DNA from: Candidatus Yaniella excrementavium
GTDB taxonomy: Bacteria; Actinomycetota; Actinomycetes; Actinomycetales; Micrococcaceae
Length of the DNA stretch: 64,000 nucleotides
Assembly: GCA_019115865.1 (NCBI GenBank)
Contig: DXCT01000054.1
Span: 29,848-93,847 of the forward strand
Direction of reading: 5' to 3'
Shown piece by piece: positions 38,681-48,707 of the stretch. The position numbers and the translations under genes are program-made. A model generated the notes under the pieces. The model was given only the letters and a program-made list of their open reading frames with translations, was not told where the DNA came from and did no database searches. Numbering within the stretch: position 1 is the stretch's first letter; each line of letters starts with the position of its first letter.

Positions 38681-39931
38681 ATGTCAAACCGCGCCGCCGA
38701 CTCCAATAGCCCGCAAACGCCGTCCAACCCCGAGACGACAGCGGAGACTCCCGGGCGAAGACCTCAGTCGTTGGCCCGGCGCGCCGCCAGCACGGCGATA
38801 CCAAACATTGCAGCCCAGCGCCCACAACGGACCTACTACACGCCGCGACCTACACTGTGGTTCGTCATTCGCCGCACCTGGGGTCGAGTAATTGCAATGC
38901 AGGTGTGGGATATCGCCGCCACAATGACGTTTTACCTCGTACTGTCACTGTTACCCGCGCTCATTGCGCTGACTTCCATCGTGACACTGATCGACTTCAC
39001 CGAAGAAACCATCTGGACCATCGCAGAATTGCTCAACGACCTCATTCCCGCAATTGAGGCTTCCACAGTGGTCGCCACACTTTTGAACCTGGTCGAGACC
39101 CCCGGAGGCGTCACCGCACTCACGTTGGGACTCATCGGGTCCCTATATTCGGCGTCCAATGTCGTTGCGGCGTTTCATCGGGCCATGAACCGACTCTACG
39201 ACACACGTGAAGGCCGACCATTCATCTACTTCCGCCTCGTGGTGTTTCTTGAAACGCTCGTGTTACTGATCGCTTCTTTAGCGCTAGTGCTGTTGGTCGT
39301 GCTGGGCGGTGACTTCTCGGTGCGCTTAGGCCAAGCCCTCGGCCTCACCCAAGAAACGGTGGCGACTTGGAATCTATTGAAGTGGCCCCTGATCCTCTTG
39401 GTTCTTACGTTCCTCGTCTCCCAGGCATTCTATCGCGGCCCCAATATCCTTCGACCGCGCTACCGCATTGTCACAACTGGGGCGACCTTCGCCGTCGTCA
39501 TTCTCTTCTCGGCACTGGTCCTGACAGGCTGGCTGTTAGAACGAGTCAGCATTTTCGAACGACTCTTCACAACCGTCAATGGCATTTTGTACGTCATCTT
39601 GATGATCTGGATCGCATTCATTGTGATGCTTGCAGCAGCAGCCTGGGACGCTGAGATGCTGCGTGCCCGGCAGTTGGCGTCCGGCTACCCCGCAGGTCAA
39701 GAACTGCAATTGGCAACCGAACATACATGGGTGCTGCGCAAACTCGACGCCGAATCAGCCAATCGACGCAGGATCTCCGCGATCGTCGTCGACAACTACC
39801 ACGACGCCGAACCCGTCACGACACCAAAAACAGCGCAGTTGAGCGAAGCGAACTCAATTTGGGCCATAAAAGAACCCGGCTACCGACCGTCAACGGGAAC
39901 CCCATTTCATGGGGAACGTCACAGCGGGTAA
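38681..39931 (+). CDS. YihY/BrkB family inner-membrane protein
   Basis: Six-TM pattern; WDIAATMTFYLVLSLLPALIAL; SLYSASNVVAAFHRAMNRLY. Confidence 0.88.
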   Translation: MSNRAADSNSPQTPSNPETTAETPGRRPQSLARRAASTAIPNIAAQRPQRTYYTPRPTLWFVIRRTWGRVIAMQVWDIAATMTFYLVLSLLPALIALTSIVTLIDFTEETIWTIAELLNDLIPAIEASTVVATLLNLVETPGGVTALTLGLIGSLYSASNVVAAFHRAMNRLYDTREGRPFIYFRLVVFLETLVLLIASLALVLLVVLGGDFSVRLGQALGLTQETVATWNLLKWPLILLVLTFLVSQAFYRGPNILRPRYRIVTTGATFAVVILFSALVLTGWLLERVSIFERLFTTVNGILYVILMIWIAFIVMLAAAAWDAEMLRARQLASGYPAGQELQLATEHTWVLRKLDAESANRRRISAIVVDNYHDAEPVTTPKTAQLSEANSIWAIKEPGYRPSTGTPFHGERHSG

Positions 39932-39961
39932 CCGGGTCTATGCTTGCACTAGCAGCCTGCC

Positions 39962-40567
39962 CTAGGCCGCCTTCTGAGCTTCTTTCCGCGCGGAACGGGC
40001 AGCCTTGCGGGCGGCTTTACGTTCTTCACGAGCAGCTTCGGCGGCATCATGCAGCACCTTCTGCTGTTCGTCGCGTGCAGAATGGATCGCTTCAACTTTC
40101 TGATCCTTGGCGTCATGAATCTTGGCTACACGACGTTTCGCGGCTTTCTTGCGACGTCCTGTGGTGTTGACCGCCGAATCGACGATCACGCTCAGGCCTG
40201 CGCCCAACATCCAAACGTCCTTGGCCACAGCAGTTCCATCCGAACTTGGACGAACGCCGTCTTCCTGCGTCATGCCCGGAGTGTTCAGGTACATGTTGAG
40301 CAATCCGGCAGAAAACGCACTCAGCGCCGAACCAGCCAACCAGCCTGGAACTTTTGGAATCAACTGTGCGGCGCCAACACCAATTTCGGTAAAAGCAATA
40401 AACCGACGGAATGCGGCGGGCGACATATCGGCCAATACGGGGACACCGTTTGCTGCCATTTGCTGCAAACCTTCAGCATCTTCATCCGAGAGGCTGAGCT
40501 TTCCGATACCGGAATTCAGTACGAAAGCACCGGTGGTCAAACGTAGCGGCAACTGAGCCAAGCTCAT
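39962..40567 (-). CDS. DoxX family membrane protein
   Basis: RLTTGAFVLNSGIGKL, TEIGVGAAQLIPKVPGWLAG; Lys/Ala/Arg-rich tail; start MSLAQLPL. Confidence 0.8.
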   Translation of the reverse strand: MSLAQLPLRLTTGAFVLNSGIGKLSLSDEDAEGLQQMAANGVPVLADMSPAAFRRFIAFTEIGVGAAQLIPKVPGWLAGSALSAFSAGLLNMYLNTPGMTQEDGVRPSSDGTAVAKDVWMLGAGLSVIVDSAVNTTGRRKKAAKRRVAKIHDAKDQKVEAIHSARDEQQKVLHDAAEAAREERKAARKAARSARKEAQKAA

Positions 40568-40773
40568 AAGTCTTCCTTCCATTCGGGACTCGTTATCCTT
40601 AACTGTAATACTTCTAGCGTCAATTCCAATACGTTCTACGTGCGCTGTGCTTCCGCGATACCTTGCTGAACAGGTGTGCACCGTAATTCGTGGGTCCAAC
40701 AACCTTGCACTACGATGGGCATGCACCACGAATCACATCTCAACCACCACCACAACACCGAGAAAACTCAACT

Positions 40774-41673
40774 ATGTCTGCTAATACACACTCTGATCAT
40801 CCCGAAGACGACACCGATACCTCGGTGCCTTCGGGCTACCGCAAAATTCAAACCGCCCAAGGTACAAAGATTGTGCGCGAAGGCCCGGTGTCCTTCGTGC
40901 GTCGTGAACTGTCTATGTCGCCTAACAGGCAGCGTCTGTGGGAAGATCATATGGGCACCACCATTTTGCCTGTGACCAGGTCGTTCGCAGATACCTCGGT
41001 AGCCCCGGAATCACATCTGGACATCGCTGAGGTATGGCAACAGGATGCACCCCTGATCGTCGATATCGGCGTCGGCCACGGCGAATCCACCTACGCCGGA
41101 GCAATCGAGCATCCTGATAAAAACTTTCTGGCTGTGGAAGTGTACCGCCCCGGCCTAGCGAAATTACTCAACCGGATAGACGCTGAAAACGTCACCAACA
41201 TACGACTCGTCGAAGCGAATGCGCCGGAAGTTTTGGACCACATGCTGGGCGCTGGAACCGTCAGCGAGGTATGGGTCTTCTTTTCTGACCCTTGGCCCAA
41301 GAATCGCTATCACAAGCGCCGGCTCATCCAATCCAAATTCCTCGACCGCGTGGCTCGAGTCCTGACCCACGACGGCGTACTTCGGCTGGCTACCGATTGG
41401 TCACACTATGCACACCAAATGCGCGCAACGCTCGACGAACATCCAGCATTCAAGAACATACATGCTGGCCGACTAGCAGGCGAAAACTCACCGCTTACGT
41501 TGGCACGAGCCCGAGGCACCGATGATGGCAACCCGCAACCATGGTCGGACGCGTTGGATTCAATTGGCGGTTGGGCACCTCGTTTTACCACTCGCCCGGT
41601 CACAAGTTTCGAAGCAAAAGCACAGCGGGCCGGCCGCTACATATTCGACCTTGCCTACCGGCTAAGCTCCTAA
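40774..41673 (+). CDS. trmB: tRNA (guanosine(46)-N7)-methyltransferase
   Basis: DIGVGHGESTY; VWVFFSDPWPKNRYHKRRLIQ. Confidence 0.95.
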   Translation: MSANTHSDHPEDDTDTSVPSGYRKIQTAQGTKIVREGPVSFVRRELSMSPNRQRLWEDHMGTTILPVTRSFADTSVAPESHLDIAEVWQQDAPLIVDIGVGHGESTYAGAIEHPDKNFLAVEVYRPGLAKLLNRIDAENVTNIRLVEANAPEVLDHMLGAGTVSEVWVFFSDPWPKNRYHKRRLIQSKFLDRVARVLTHDGVLRLATDWSHYAHQMRATLDEHPAFKNIHAGRLAGENSPLTLARARGTDDGNPQPWSDALDSIGGWAPRFTTRPVTSFEAKAQRAGRYIFDLAYRLSS

Positions 41674-42809
41674 CGTCGTGTCAAACCAGCCGCCAACCAG
41701 GTGCGCAGAATATTCTCGGCAGTTGCCGCCAAATTCTCCGCGGTCTCGGCAAAAGCTGCTTCCAGACTCTGAGGTTTGGGTGTAATACCAAAGACAGCGG
41801 TGATCCCATAGTCGTAACTGGTAGCGGCTCCCTCGCCCACAGAGCCCACGACGGCGATCACCGGTTTATCGGTTCGACGCGCGACGCCCACGGGTACTTT
41901 GCCAGCAAGCGATTGACCATCTAGCTGCCCTTCGCCGGTGAGTATCAGATCGGCATGTGTGGCCAGCTCATCGAAACCCACCGCATCCAGTACCGCATCG
42001 ATTCCGGGACGCAGCTGGGCGGCAAAAAACGCATACATGCCCGCGGCAAATCCACCGGCGGCTCCCGCCCCGGCAACGGTGGTGACGTCCACTCCAAGAT
42101 CCCGGGCAATGATGGTTGCAGCGTGTGCCGCGCCGGACTCTAAGCGTTGCACCATGGCCGGGTCGGCACCTTTCTGCGGCGCAAAGATCCTCGCGGCTCC
42201 GTTATCCCCCAGCAGGGGATTGTCGATATCGGTCATGACAGTGATCTCCGCCGGACGCCGCAGTTGCGAGACGTCGATGGAGGCGATGTTTTCTAAGGTT
42301 GCCCCCGTTGGGACGAATGTTTGACCGGCGTTGTCATAAAATATTGCACCGCAGGCAGCCGCGGCACCACAGCCAAGATCATTCGTGGCTGACCCGCCGG
42401 CCCCAATGATCAGGTTCTGAGCACCCAAGTGATCGATGAGCTCGCCCACCCCATACGTTGTGGTGGTTTCTGGATTGGGCTGGGTGGTCAGCGGAAGCCC
42501 CGCCGCGGCAGCCATCTCAATGACGGCGCCGTCAGGCAACTGGCCGTATACAGCAGTAACTGGTCGATGTTCTGGCCCGGTTACCTCCAGTTGGCGCCGT
42601 TCACCATTGGCTGCGGCCACCAGGGCATCCACGGTGCCCTCTCCGCCGTCGGCCATCGGAATGGCGGTCAGATGAGCATTCGGATCAGCTCGGCGAATCC
42701 CTTCGGCCAAGGCGCGAGCAACTTCGATGGAGCTCAGCGAGCCCTTATACGAATCGGGCACAAGCAAAATATTCAGCGGTCTAGTCATGGAGCTGGAATG
42801 AGTGGTCAT
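41670..42809 (-). CDS. Glycerate kinase
   Basis: VPDSYKGSLSSIEVARALAEGIRR; GAGGSATNDLGCGAAAACGA. Confidence 0.95.
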   Translation of the reverse strand: MTTHSSSMTRPLNILLVPDSYKGSLSSIEVARALAEGIRRADPNAHLTAIPMADGGEGTVDALVAAANGERRQLEVTGPEHRPVTAVYGQLPDGAVIEMAAAAGLPLTTQPNPETTTTYGVGELIDHLGAQNLIIGAGGSATNDLGCGAAAACGAIFYDNAGQTFVPTGATLENIASIDVSQLRRPAEITVMTDIDNPLLGDNGAARIFAPQKGADPAMVQRLESGAAHAATIIARDLGVDVTTVAGAGAAGGFAAGMYAFFAAQLRPGIDAVLDAVGFDELATHADLILTGEGQLDGQSLAGKVPVGVARRTDKPVIAVVGSVGEGAATSYDYGITAVFGITPKPQSLEAAFAETAENLAATAENILRTWLAAGLTRR

Positions 42810-44188
42810 ACAAAGAGCCCCACCAACCAGATGAAGATTATCGAGGTGACGCCCATAACCCCGGTGGTCAGCGTATGGGTTCGGTAGCCTTCCTGGACCG
42901 AGAGGTTACCGAAGCGGGTTACCACCCAGAAGTACGAGTCATTGGCGTGGGAGACGGTCATCGCACCGGCCGCAATGGCCATGACAGCCAGCGCTATCTG
43001 CAGGTCGGATTCTAAACCGAGTGTGCCCAGAAGTGGTGCGACAATCCCGGCGGTGGTCACCATGGCAACCGTTGAAGACCCCTGGGCTGTTTTGAGGACA
43101 GCCGAGACGAGGAATGGGAAAAACAGGCCAATCGAGGCAAATCCTGGAGCGACTTCGGTGATGTAATCGATGAGCGGGCTGGCAGCAATCACTGCCCCCA
43201 GCACCCCGCCCGCACCGGTGATAAACAGAATTGGGCCGGTCACTCGCAGAGTATCTTCGGTAATGTCTTGCAACTCTGACATCCGTCGTTGCACTCCCAA
43301 CAGCAGCAGGGCAATAAGTAGCCCCAGGGCCAGCGCAATCACCGGAATACCAAAGAATTGGAAAAGCTCTGCTGCGAAACCTTCCGCGCCGGACATTGTG
43401 ACCCCAGAGCCAATAGCCATGGCAATGATCGGGACGGCGATCGGGCTAAACGACAGGAACTTATTGGGCAGCCGGCCATAGGAGTGGCGCAGCGTTTCGT
43501 ACTCAGCTTCGACGTCTTCGTTGGTAATTTCTTGATCTTCAACGGTGCTGACGCGTTTTGCCCAACGTGTCGCCATGAAATATGAGACCACCAGGGCAGG
43601 AATCGCTACCAGGAAACCCACACCGATCACCAGGATGAGATTATCGCCCATACCCATGGTGCTGGCAGCTGCGATGGGGCCCGGGGTTGGTGGGATGAAG
43701 ACGTGGGAAATATAGAGCCCCGAGGCCAAAGCGATGGTCATTGACGCTGATGCCGTGGCCGTACGCCGGACAAGCGCTCGACGGATGGGGTTCAGTACCA
43801 CGAAACCGGAGTCACAAAATACCGCAATTGAGACGATAAAGCCCATCAACTGCGTGGCCAAAACCGGGAACCGTTTACCGATGGTATTCACCAGTGCGTC
43901 CGCCATTTGGAAGCCGCCGCCGGTTTTTTCCAGAATCAGACCGATCAGTGCGCCAAGAATAATCACGATACCGATCGACGTGAAAATCCCCGAAAAGCCT
44001 TCGCCGATCACCGTGGCAATGCCCGGTGTCTCGTCATCCTGATCGGTCAGCGGGATGCCTGCGAGGAGCCCGAATGCTAGCGCGATCGACAGGATTGCCA
44101 AAAATGGATGAACTCGCCACTTTGAGATCATGAAAATCATCACCGCGATAGCGACAAAAAACGCGATGAGTAGCCCTAGTCCGCCCAT
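42806..44188 (-). CDS. GntP family gluconate:H+ symporter
   Basis: FCDSGFVVLNPIRRAL; HVFIPPTPGPIAAASTMG; HANDSYFWVVTRFG. Confidence 0.93.
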   Translation of the reverse strand: MGGLGLLIAFFVAIAVMIFMISKWRVHPFLAILSIALAFGLLAGIPLTDQDDETPGIATVIGEGFSGIFTSIGIVIILGALIGLILEKTGGGFQMADALVNTIGKRFPVLATQLMGFIVSIAVFCDSGFVVLNPIRRALVRRTATASASMTIALASGLYISHVFIPPTPGPIAAASTMGMGDNLILVIGVGFLVAIPALVVSYFMATRWAKRVSTVEDQEITNEDVEAEYETLRHSYGRLPNKFLSFSPIAVPIIAMAIGSGVTMSGAEGFAAELFQFFGIPVIALALGLLIALLLLGVQRRMSELQDITEDTLRVTGPILFITGAGGVLGAVIAASPLIDYITEVAPGFASIGLFFPFLVSAVLKTAQGSSTVAMVTTAGIVAPLLGTLGLESDLQIALAVMAIAAGAMTVSHANDSYFWVVTRFGNLSVQEGYRTHTLTTGVMGVTSIIFIWLVGLFV

Positions 44189-44299
44189 GGACTGTCTCCC
44201 TTTATCCCGAGGTCAAGTATGAAATACATCCTAGAGTCGATCACTGTCAGTGAACAGTACCACCACGTCAGGTTACGGAAACCGGCAGTAGACAGCACA

Positions 44300-44338
44300 A
44301 TGCCGGCGCCCCCGAGAGGTTCTGGGAGGCGCCGGCAT
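44300..44338 (-). terminator. Terminator downstream of hspR
   Basis: atgccggcgcc...ggcgccggcat, 11-bp GC-rich perfect stem with 17-nt loop. Confidence 0.65.
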
Positions 44339-44372
44339 CGAGATACCCGCCTGGGTTCGGTGAACCGTAAAT

Positions 44373-44909
44373 TCAGCCGGTCAACGCAAAGCGCGGTTTA
44401 TTGAGCGCAAATCGTGGTTGCGATTGTTCCAGAGCAAACCTCATCGCTTGTTCGACCCTATTGCGATCGAAACGCTGACGACGCCGCTGCTCGCGGTATC
44501 GATCGGACGTACCAAAGGCTGATGCGGGATCATCTTGCGCTGGACCATGAATATTGGTGGTCACACCGGTAGAACCAGCCGTGAAAGTCCGCGAGAACGA
44601 CACGTGGGAGCGCATGATCGTGATCTGGTCCACGAGCTCACCGACGGTGTCGCGAAGCTGTTCGACTTCGGCTTCTAACTCGACGATCCTACGGATACCT
44701 TCCAAGGAGACACCGTCACGTGATAACGATTGAATCTGACGTAAAAGTCGGACATCTTCGGCAGAATACCGGCGTTGACCACCGGATTGGCGTTCAGGCA
44801 CCACCAGCCCAATGCGGTCATACTGCCGCAGGGTTTGTGGGTGCATGTCAGCTAATTGGGCTGCCACCGAAATGACGTAGATGGGATCGTATTTGTGACG
44901 GTTGGCCAT
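44373..44909 (-). CDS. hspR: Heat-shock repressor HspR (MerR family)
   Basis: VISVAAQLADMHPQTLRQYDRIGLVVPERQSGGQRRYSAEDVRLLRQI; operon with dnaK-grpE-dnaJ. Confidence 0.95.
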   Translation of the reverse strand: MANRHKYDPIYVISVAAQLADMHPQTLRQYDRIGLVVPERQSGGQRRYSAEDVRLLRQIQSLSRDGVSLEGIRRIVELEAEVEQLRDTVGELVDQITIMRSHVSFSRTFTAGSTGVTTNIHGPAQDDPASAFGTSDRYREQRRRQRFDRNRVEQAMRFALEQSQPRFALNKPRFALTG

Positions 44910-45847
44910 TACAACCTAGCTTTCTGTGCCAGCTCGGCCCGCGGATCGAAGTCCTGGGTCGCCATCTGATACGCCTCGACAGCGGCTTTAGCCTCGTCGG
45001 AAAGCTCTTGAGGTACTTCAATGACCAATTCGACGAGCAGGTCACCGGTTTGCTTAGCAGTTTTTACACCTCTGCCACGCAACCGCAAGACCCGACCAGA
45101 TGATGACCCAGCCGGAACACCGATCTTCACGGAGCTATCCAGTGTTGGTACTTCGATCGTAGTACCAAGGACAGCCTCGTCGAAAGAGACCGGAACCTTC
45201 AACCGGATATTGTTTTCATCGCGTTCGAAGACCGGGTGGCTCTTGACCGTGACCTTGACCATCAGGTCACCTCGGCCACCAGTTCCCTGCTGACCCTTAC
45301 CCTTGGCTCGAACGGTTTGGCCGTCTTTAACACCGGCTGGGATGCGCACCTCGTTGACGGCCCCATAACTTGTGGCCGCTTGGGTGGTGGTACCCCGAAT
45401 GGAATCAGCGAAGCTAATAGTCACGGCACCTTTGATATTGGCGCCCTTCGTCGGACGTTGTTGGAAACCACCCTGGCCGCCACCAAAACCACCGAAGATA
45501 TCACCGAAGCCAGCCTGACGTCCTGCGCCTGCCTGACCAAAAAGCCCGGAGAAGATATCTTCGAAACCACCCTGCGCCGAACCTGGCCCAGCACCAGTGA
45601 ATCGTGCGCCCGAGCCCATGGCTTGCAGCTGGTCGTATTCTTGGCGCTGTTCTGGATCCGAGAGCACAGTGTTGGCTTCGGTAATCTCTTTGAAACGTTG
45701 CTCAGCAGCGTCATCACCTGGGTTAGCGTCCGGATGATATTGGCGGGCAAGTTTGCGGTAGGCCTTTTTAATGTCATCGGCGCTAGCGTCCTTGGCGACA
45801 CCTAAAGTGGCATAGAAATCTTTATCTAGCCAATCTTGAGAGGCCAT
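44909..45847 (-). CDS. dnaJ: DnaJ/CbpA-type co-chaperone without zinc-finger repeats
   Basis: J-domain DFYATLGVAKDASADDIKKAYRKLARQYHPDANPGD; G/F region; DnaJ C-terminal domain; no CxxCxGxG repeats. Confidence 0.92.
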   Translation of the reverse strand: MASQDWLDKDFYATLGVAKDASADDIKKAYRKLARQYHPDANPGDDAAEQRFKEITEANTVLSDPEQRQEYDQLQAMGSGARFTGAGPGSAQGGFEDIFSGLFGQAGAGRQAGFGDIFGGFGGGQGGFQQRPTKGANIKGAVTISFADSIRGTTTQAATSYGAVNEVRIPAGVKDGQTVRAKGKGQQGTGGRGDLMVKVTVKSHPVFERDENNIRLKVPVSFDEAVLGTTIEVPTLDSSVKIGVPAGSSSGRVLRLRGRGVKTAKQTGDLLVELVIEVPQELSDEAKAAVEAYQMATQDFDPRAELAQKARL

Positions 45848-45862
45848 GTGGCCTCCTTTCTC

Positions 45863-46522
45863 TTACTCATCACCAGCGGAAACCATCACTTGCGCGGCAC
45901 GTAGCACTCGTTCGTTATAGAGGTACCCGTTGCGAAAGACCTGCACGATGTGTTCTTCGGCAACTTCTGATGACGGCTGACGCAACATGGCTTCGTGCTG
46001 GGATGGATCAAATGGTTGTCCCTCTAGCGTTTCGGCGTCGTGTTTTACCAGGCCGATACCTTCCAGCGTGGTGAGCATCTTACGGGCTATCGCTGCGAAG
46101 GGACCTTCCAAGTCGCCCGCAGCATCAGCAGCGTCGACGTCGTCAAGGACGGGCAGCATAGCTTCAAGCATCGAGAAATTCGCATTGTCTTTGGCAACAT
46201 CGCGGTCACGTTCGACACGACGGCGGTAGTTTACAAACTCTGCTTGCAAACGCTGCAGGTCCTCCCGCAGGGCTGCAGCCTCATCTTCGGGGGCAGGGTC
46301 TTCTTCTGCGGGTTGGGCTTCTTCGGATTCGGAGCCGGCAGCATTGAGGATGTCTTCAACCTGTGACAGTGGGTCGACCTGCTCTGCTGCAGCTGGGTCT
46401 TCGGCCTCCGCTGTATCCTGTGCTGGCTGGTCACGCAGTTGACCGGTTTCGGGATCGATGCGCCGTTTATCAGTGAAACGGATCGGGTCTTGTTCTTCTT
46501 CATTGTTGTGCTGATCAGACAT
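45863..46522 (-). CDS. grpE: Nucleotide exchange factor GrpE
   Basis: LQRLQAEFVNYRRRVERDRDVAKDNAN; VVLxxGY-type C-terminus (VQVFRNGYLYNERVLRAAQVMVS). Confidence 0.95.
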   Translation of the reverse strand: MSDQHNNEEEQDPIRFTDKRRIDPETGQLRDQPAQDTAEAEDPAAAEQVDPLSQVEDILNAAGSESEEAQPAEEDPAPEDEAAALREDLQRLQAEFVNYRRRVERDRDVAKDNANFSMLEAMLPVLDDVDAADAAGDLEGPFAAIARKMLTTLEGIGLVKHDAETLEGQPFDPSQHEAMLRQPSSEVAEEHIVQVFRNGYLYNERVLRAAQVMVSAGDE

Positions 46523-46547
46523 GGAAAACTCCTATAAGAAAACAAAC

Positions 46548-46574
46548 GAGGCCGGCCGGAAACCGGCCGGCCTC
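46548..46574 (-). terminator. Intercistronic hairpin between dnaK and grpE
   Basis: gaggccggccgg-aaa-ccggccggcctc perfect 12-bp stem, 3-nt loop. Confidence 0.75.
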
Positions 46575-46603
46575 GGTGGTGTATTACTTAGTGAACGATA
46601 GGA

Positions 46604-48457
46604 CTATTTTTTGGTGTCTTGGTCTTCGTCCTCATCGATAACTTCAGCGTCAACGATGTCCTCGTCTTCGTCAGCACCGTCGGCAGCAGCTGCACCGTCC
46701 TGTTCGGACTGGGAGTACAGGGCTTCACCGATCTTGGTCTGTGACTGCTGCAGTTTTTCGTACGCAGCCTGGACCTCGTCGTCATTGTCCTGCTTCTCTA
46801 GGGCTTCCTTGAGTGCATCGACGTCTGCCTGGACCTCGGTTTTGACGTCCTCTGGCAGCTTCTCGTCGTTGTCTTTGAGGAGCTTGTCTACGGAGTACGC
46901 GGTGGTCTCAGCGGCGTTTCGGGCTTCTTGAGCTTCACGGCGCTTCTTGTCTTCCTCAGCGTGTGCTTCCGCATCTTTGACCATGCGATCGATGTCATCG
47001 TCTGACAGCGAGGTACCACCGGTAATGGTCATTGACTGTTCAGTGCCGGTCGAACCGTCCTTGGCTGAAACGTGCACGATACCGTTGGCGTCGATATCGA
47101 AGGTCACTTCAATCTGTGGCATGCCGCGAGGAGCCGGGGCAATACCGGTCAGCTGGAAGTTGCCCAGTGGCTTGTTATCCGCGGTAAATTCACGTTCACC
47201 CTGGAAGACCTGAATGTCAACCGAAGGCTGGTTATCGTCTGCTGTGGTGAAGGTTTCGGAACGCTTGGTAGGGATCGCCGTGTTACGTTCGATCAGCTTC
47301 GCCATCACACCGCCCTTGGTTTCGATACCCAGGGACAGTGGTGTGACGTCGATGAGCAGCACGTCTTTACGGTCACCAGCCAGGACACCGGCCTGAATGG
47401 CTGCACCAACGGAAACAACCTCGTCCGGGTTGACACCCTTGTTTGGTTCCTTGCCACCGGCCATTTTCTCAACCAGTTCAGAAACCGCTGGCATACGGGT
47501 CGAGCCACCAACGAGGACAACGTGATCAATCTCAGAAACGGAAATGCCCGCTTCCTTGATAACATCCTCGAATGGACGACGCGTGCGTTCCAGCAGGTGC
47601 GAGGTCATGTCTTCAAACTTGGCGCGTGACAGATGCTCGTCCAGGTGCACCGGACCGTTTTCTGTTACGGACAGGTACTGCAGTGAGATGTTCGTGGACG
47701 ACGCCGAGGACAGTTCCTTCTTGGCCTGCTCTGCGGCTTCTTTCAAACGACGCAGAGCAATCTTGTCCTTGGAGAGGTCAGCGCCGGAGGCCTTAGCCTG
47801 CTCTAGGAGCCAGTCGACGATGACCTGGTCCCAGTCGTCACCGCCGAGACGGTTATCACCGGCGGTGGAGCGAACCTGAATGGTGGAGAAATCGTCGTCA
47901 TCCTTGCCCACTTCTAGCAGGGAAACGTCGAAGGTACCGCCACCGAGGTCGAAGACCAGAATGGTTTCGTCTTCTTTACCGCGTTCCAAACCGTAGGCGA
48001 GGGCTGCCGAAGTTGGTTCGTTAATAATGCGCGATACGTTCAGACCGGCAATCTCGCCGGCTTCTTTGGTTGCCTGACGCTCAGCATCATTGAAGTAAGC
48101 CGGAACAGTGATAACTGCATCGGTAACTTCTTCGCCAAGGTATTCCTCGGAGTCGTGTTTGAGCTTCATCAGGATACGAGCTGAGATTTCCTGAGCAGTG
48201 TATGACTTGTCGTCAATTTCAGCTTTCCAGTCAGTACCCATGTGGCGCTTGACCGAAGTGATGGTGCGTTCTGGGTTATTGACGGCCTGACGCTTGGCGA
48301 TATCACCGGTTAGCACTTCGCCGCCCTTGGTGAAGGCAACAACTGATGGGGTGGTGCGTGCACCTTCTGCGTTTGCGATGACCGTGGGGTCGCCACCTTC
48401 CAACACAGCAACAACTGAGTTGGTGGTTCCCAAGTCAATACCTACAGCACGTGACAT
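46604..48457 (-). CDS. dnaK: Molecular chaperone DnaK
   Basis: [38 protein letters not shown]-terminal [16 protein letters not shown]. Confidence 0.98.
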   Translation of the reverse strand: MSRAVGIDLGTTNSVVAVLEGGDPTVIANAEGARTTPSVVAFTKGGEVLTGDIAKRQAVNNPERTITSVKRHMGTDWKAEIDDKSYTAQEISARILMKLKHDSEEYLGEEVTDAVITVPAYFNDAERQATKEAGEIAGLNVSRIINEPTSAALAYGLERGKEDETILVFDLGGGTFDVSLLEVGKDDDDFSTIQVRSTAGDNRLGGDDWDQVIVDWLLEQAKASGADLSKDKIALRRLKEAAEQAKKELSSASSTNISLQYLSVTENGPVHLDEHLSRAKFEDMTSHLLERTRRPFEDVIKEAGISVSEIDHVVLVGGSTRMPAVSELVEKMAGGKEPNKGVNPDEVVSVGAAIQAGVLAGDRKDVLLIDVTPLSLGIETKGGVMAKLIERNTAIPTKRSETFTTADDNQPSVDIQVFQGEREFTADNKPLGNFQLTGIAPAPRGMPQIEVTFDIDANGIVHVSAKDGSTGTEQSMTITGGTSLSDDDIDRMVKDAEAHAEEDKKRREAQEARNAAETTAYSVDKLLKDNDEKLPEDVKTEVQADVDALKEALEKQDNDDEVQAAYEKLQQSQTKIGEALYSQSEQDGAAAADGADEDEDIVDAEVIDEDEDQDTKK

Positions 48458-48509
48458 ATGTGAATCCTTTCGTAAAAACTGTTCATCTCAAAACGTAGCG
48501 TTCGCGCTA

Positions 48510-48530
48510 CTTGAGTTCCCTACACTCAAG
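48510..48530. promoter_or_regulatory. Perfect HAIR (HspR) operator upstream of dnaK
   Basis: cttgagt-tccctac-actcaag, 14/14 match to consensus. Confidence 0.93.
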
Positions 48531-48707
48531 TTGCCACAGGTGAACACTTCCTGTCAAATAAACCTGAGCGAGTCTGACTCAACTTTGCTTCTATGGGTAA
48601 CAACGCACTTCACCTCGCCGATATTCCGCACCCACAGTCAATGTGACCGTCGCTACATATTGACGTCGCTGCCTCCGGGCGTTCAGTTGGTGCTCTAGCA
48701 TTGAGTC

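Noticed and set aside
47072-47629. 185-aa plus-strand ORF opposite dnaK
   Set aside because: Antisense shadow of a highly conserved gene.
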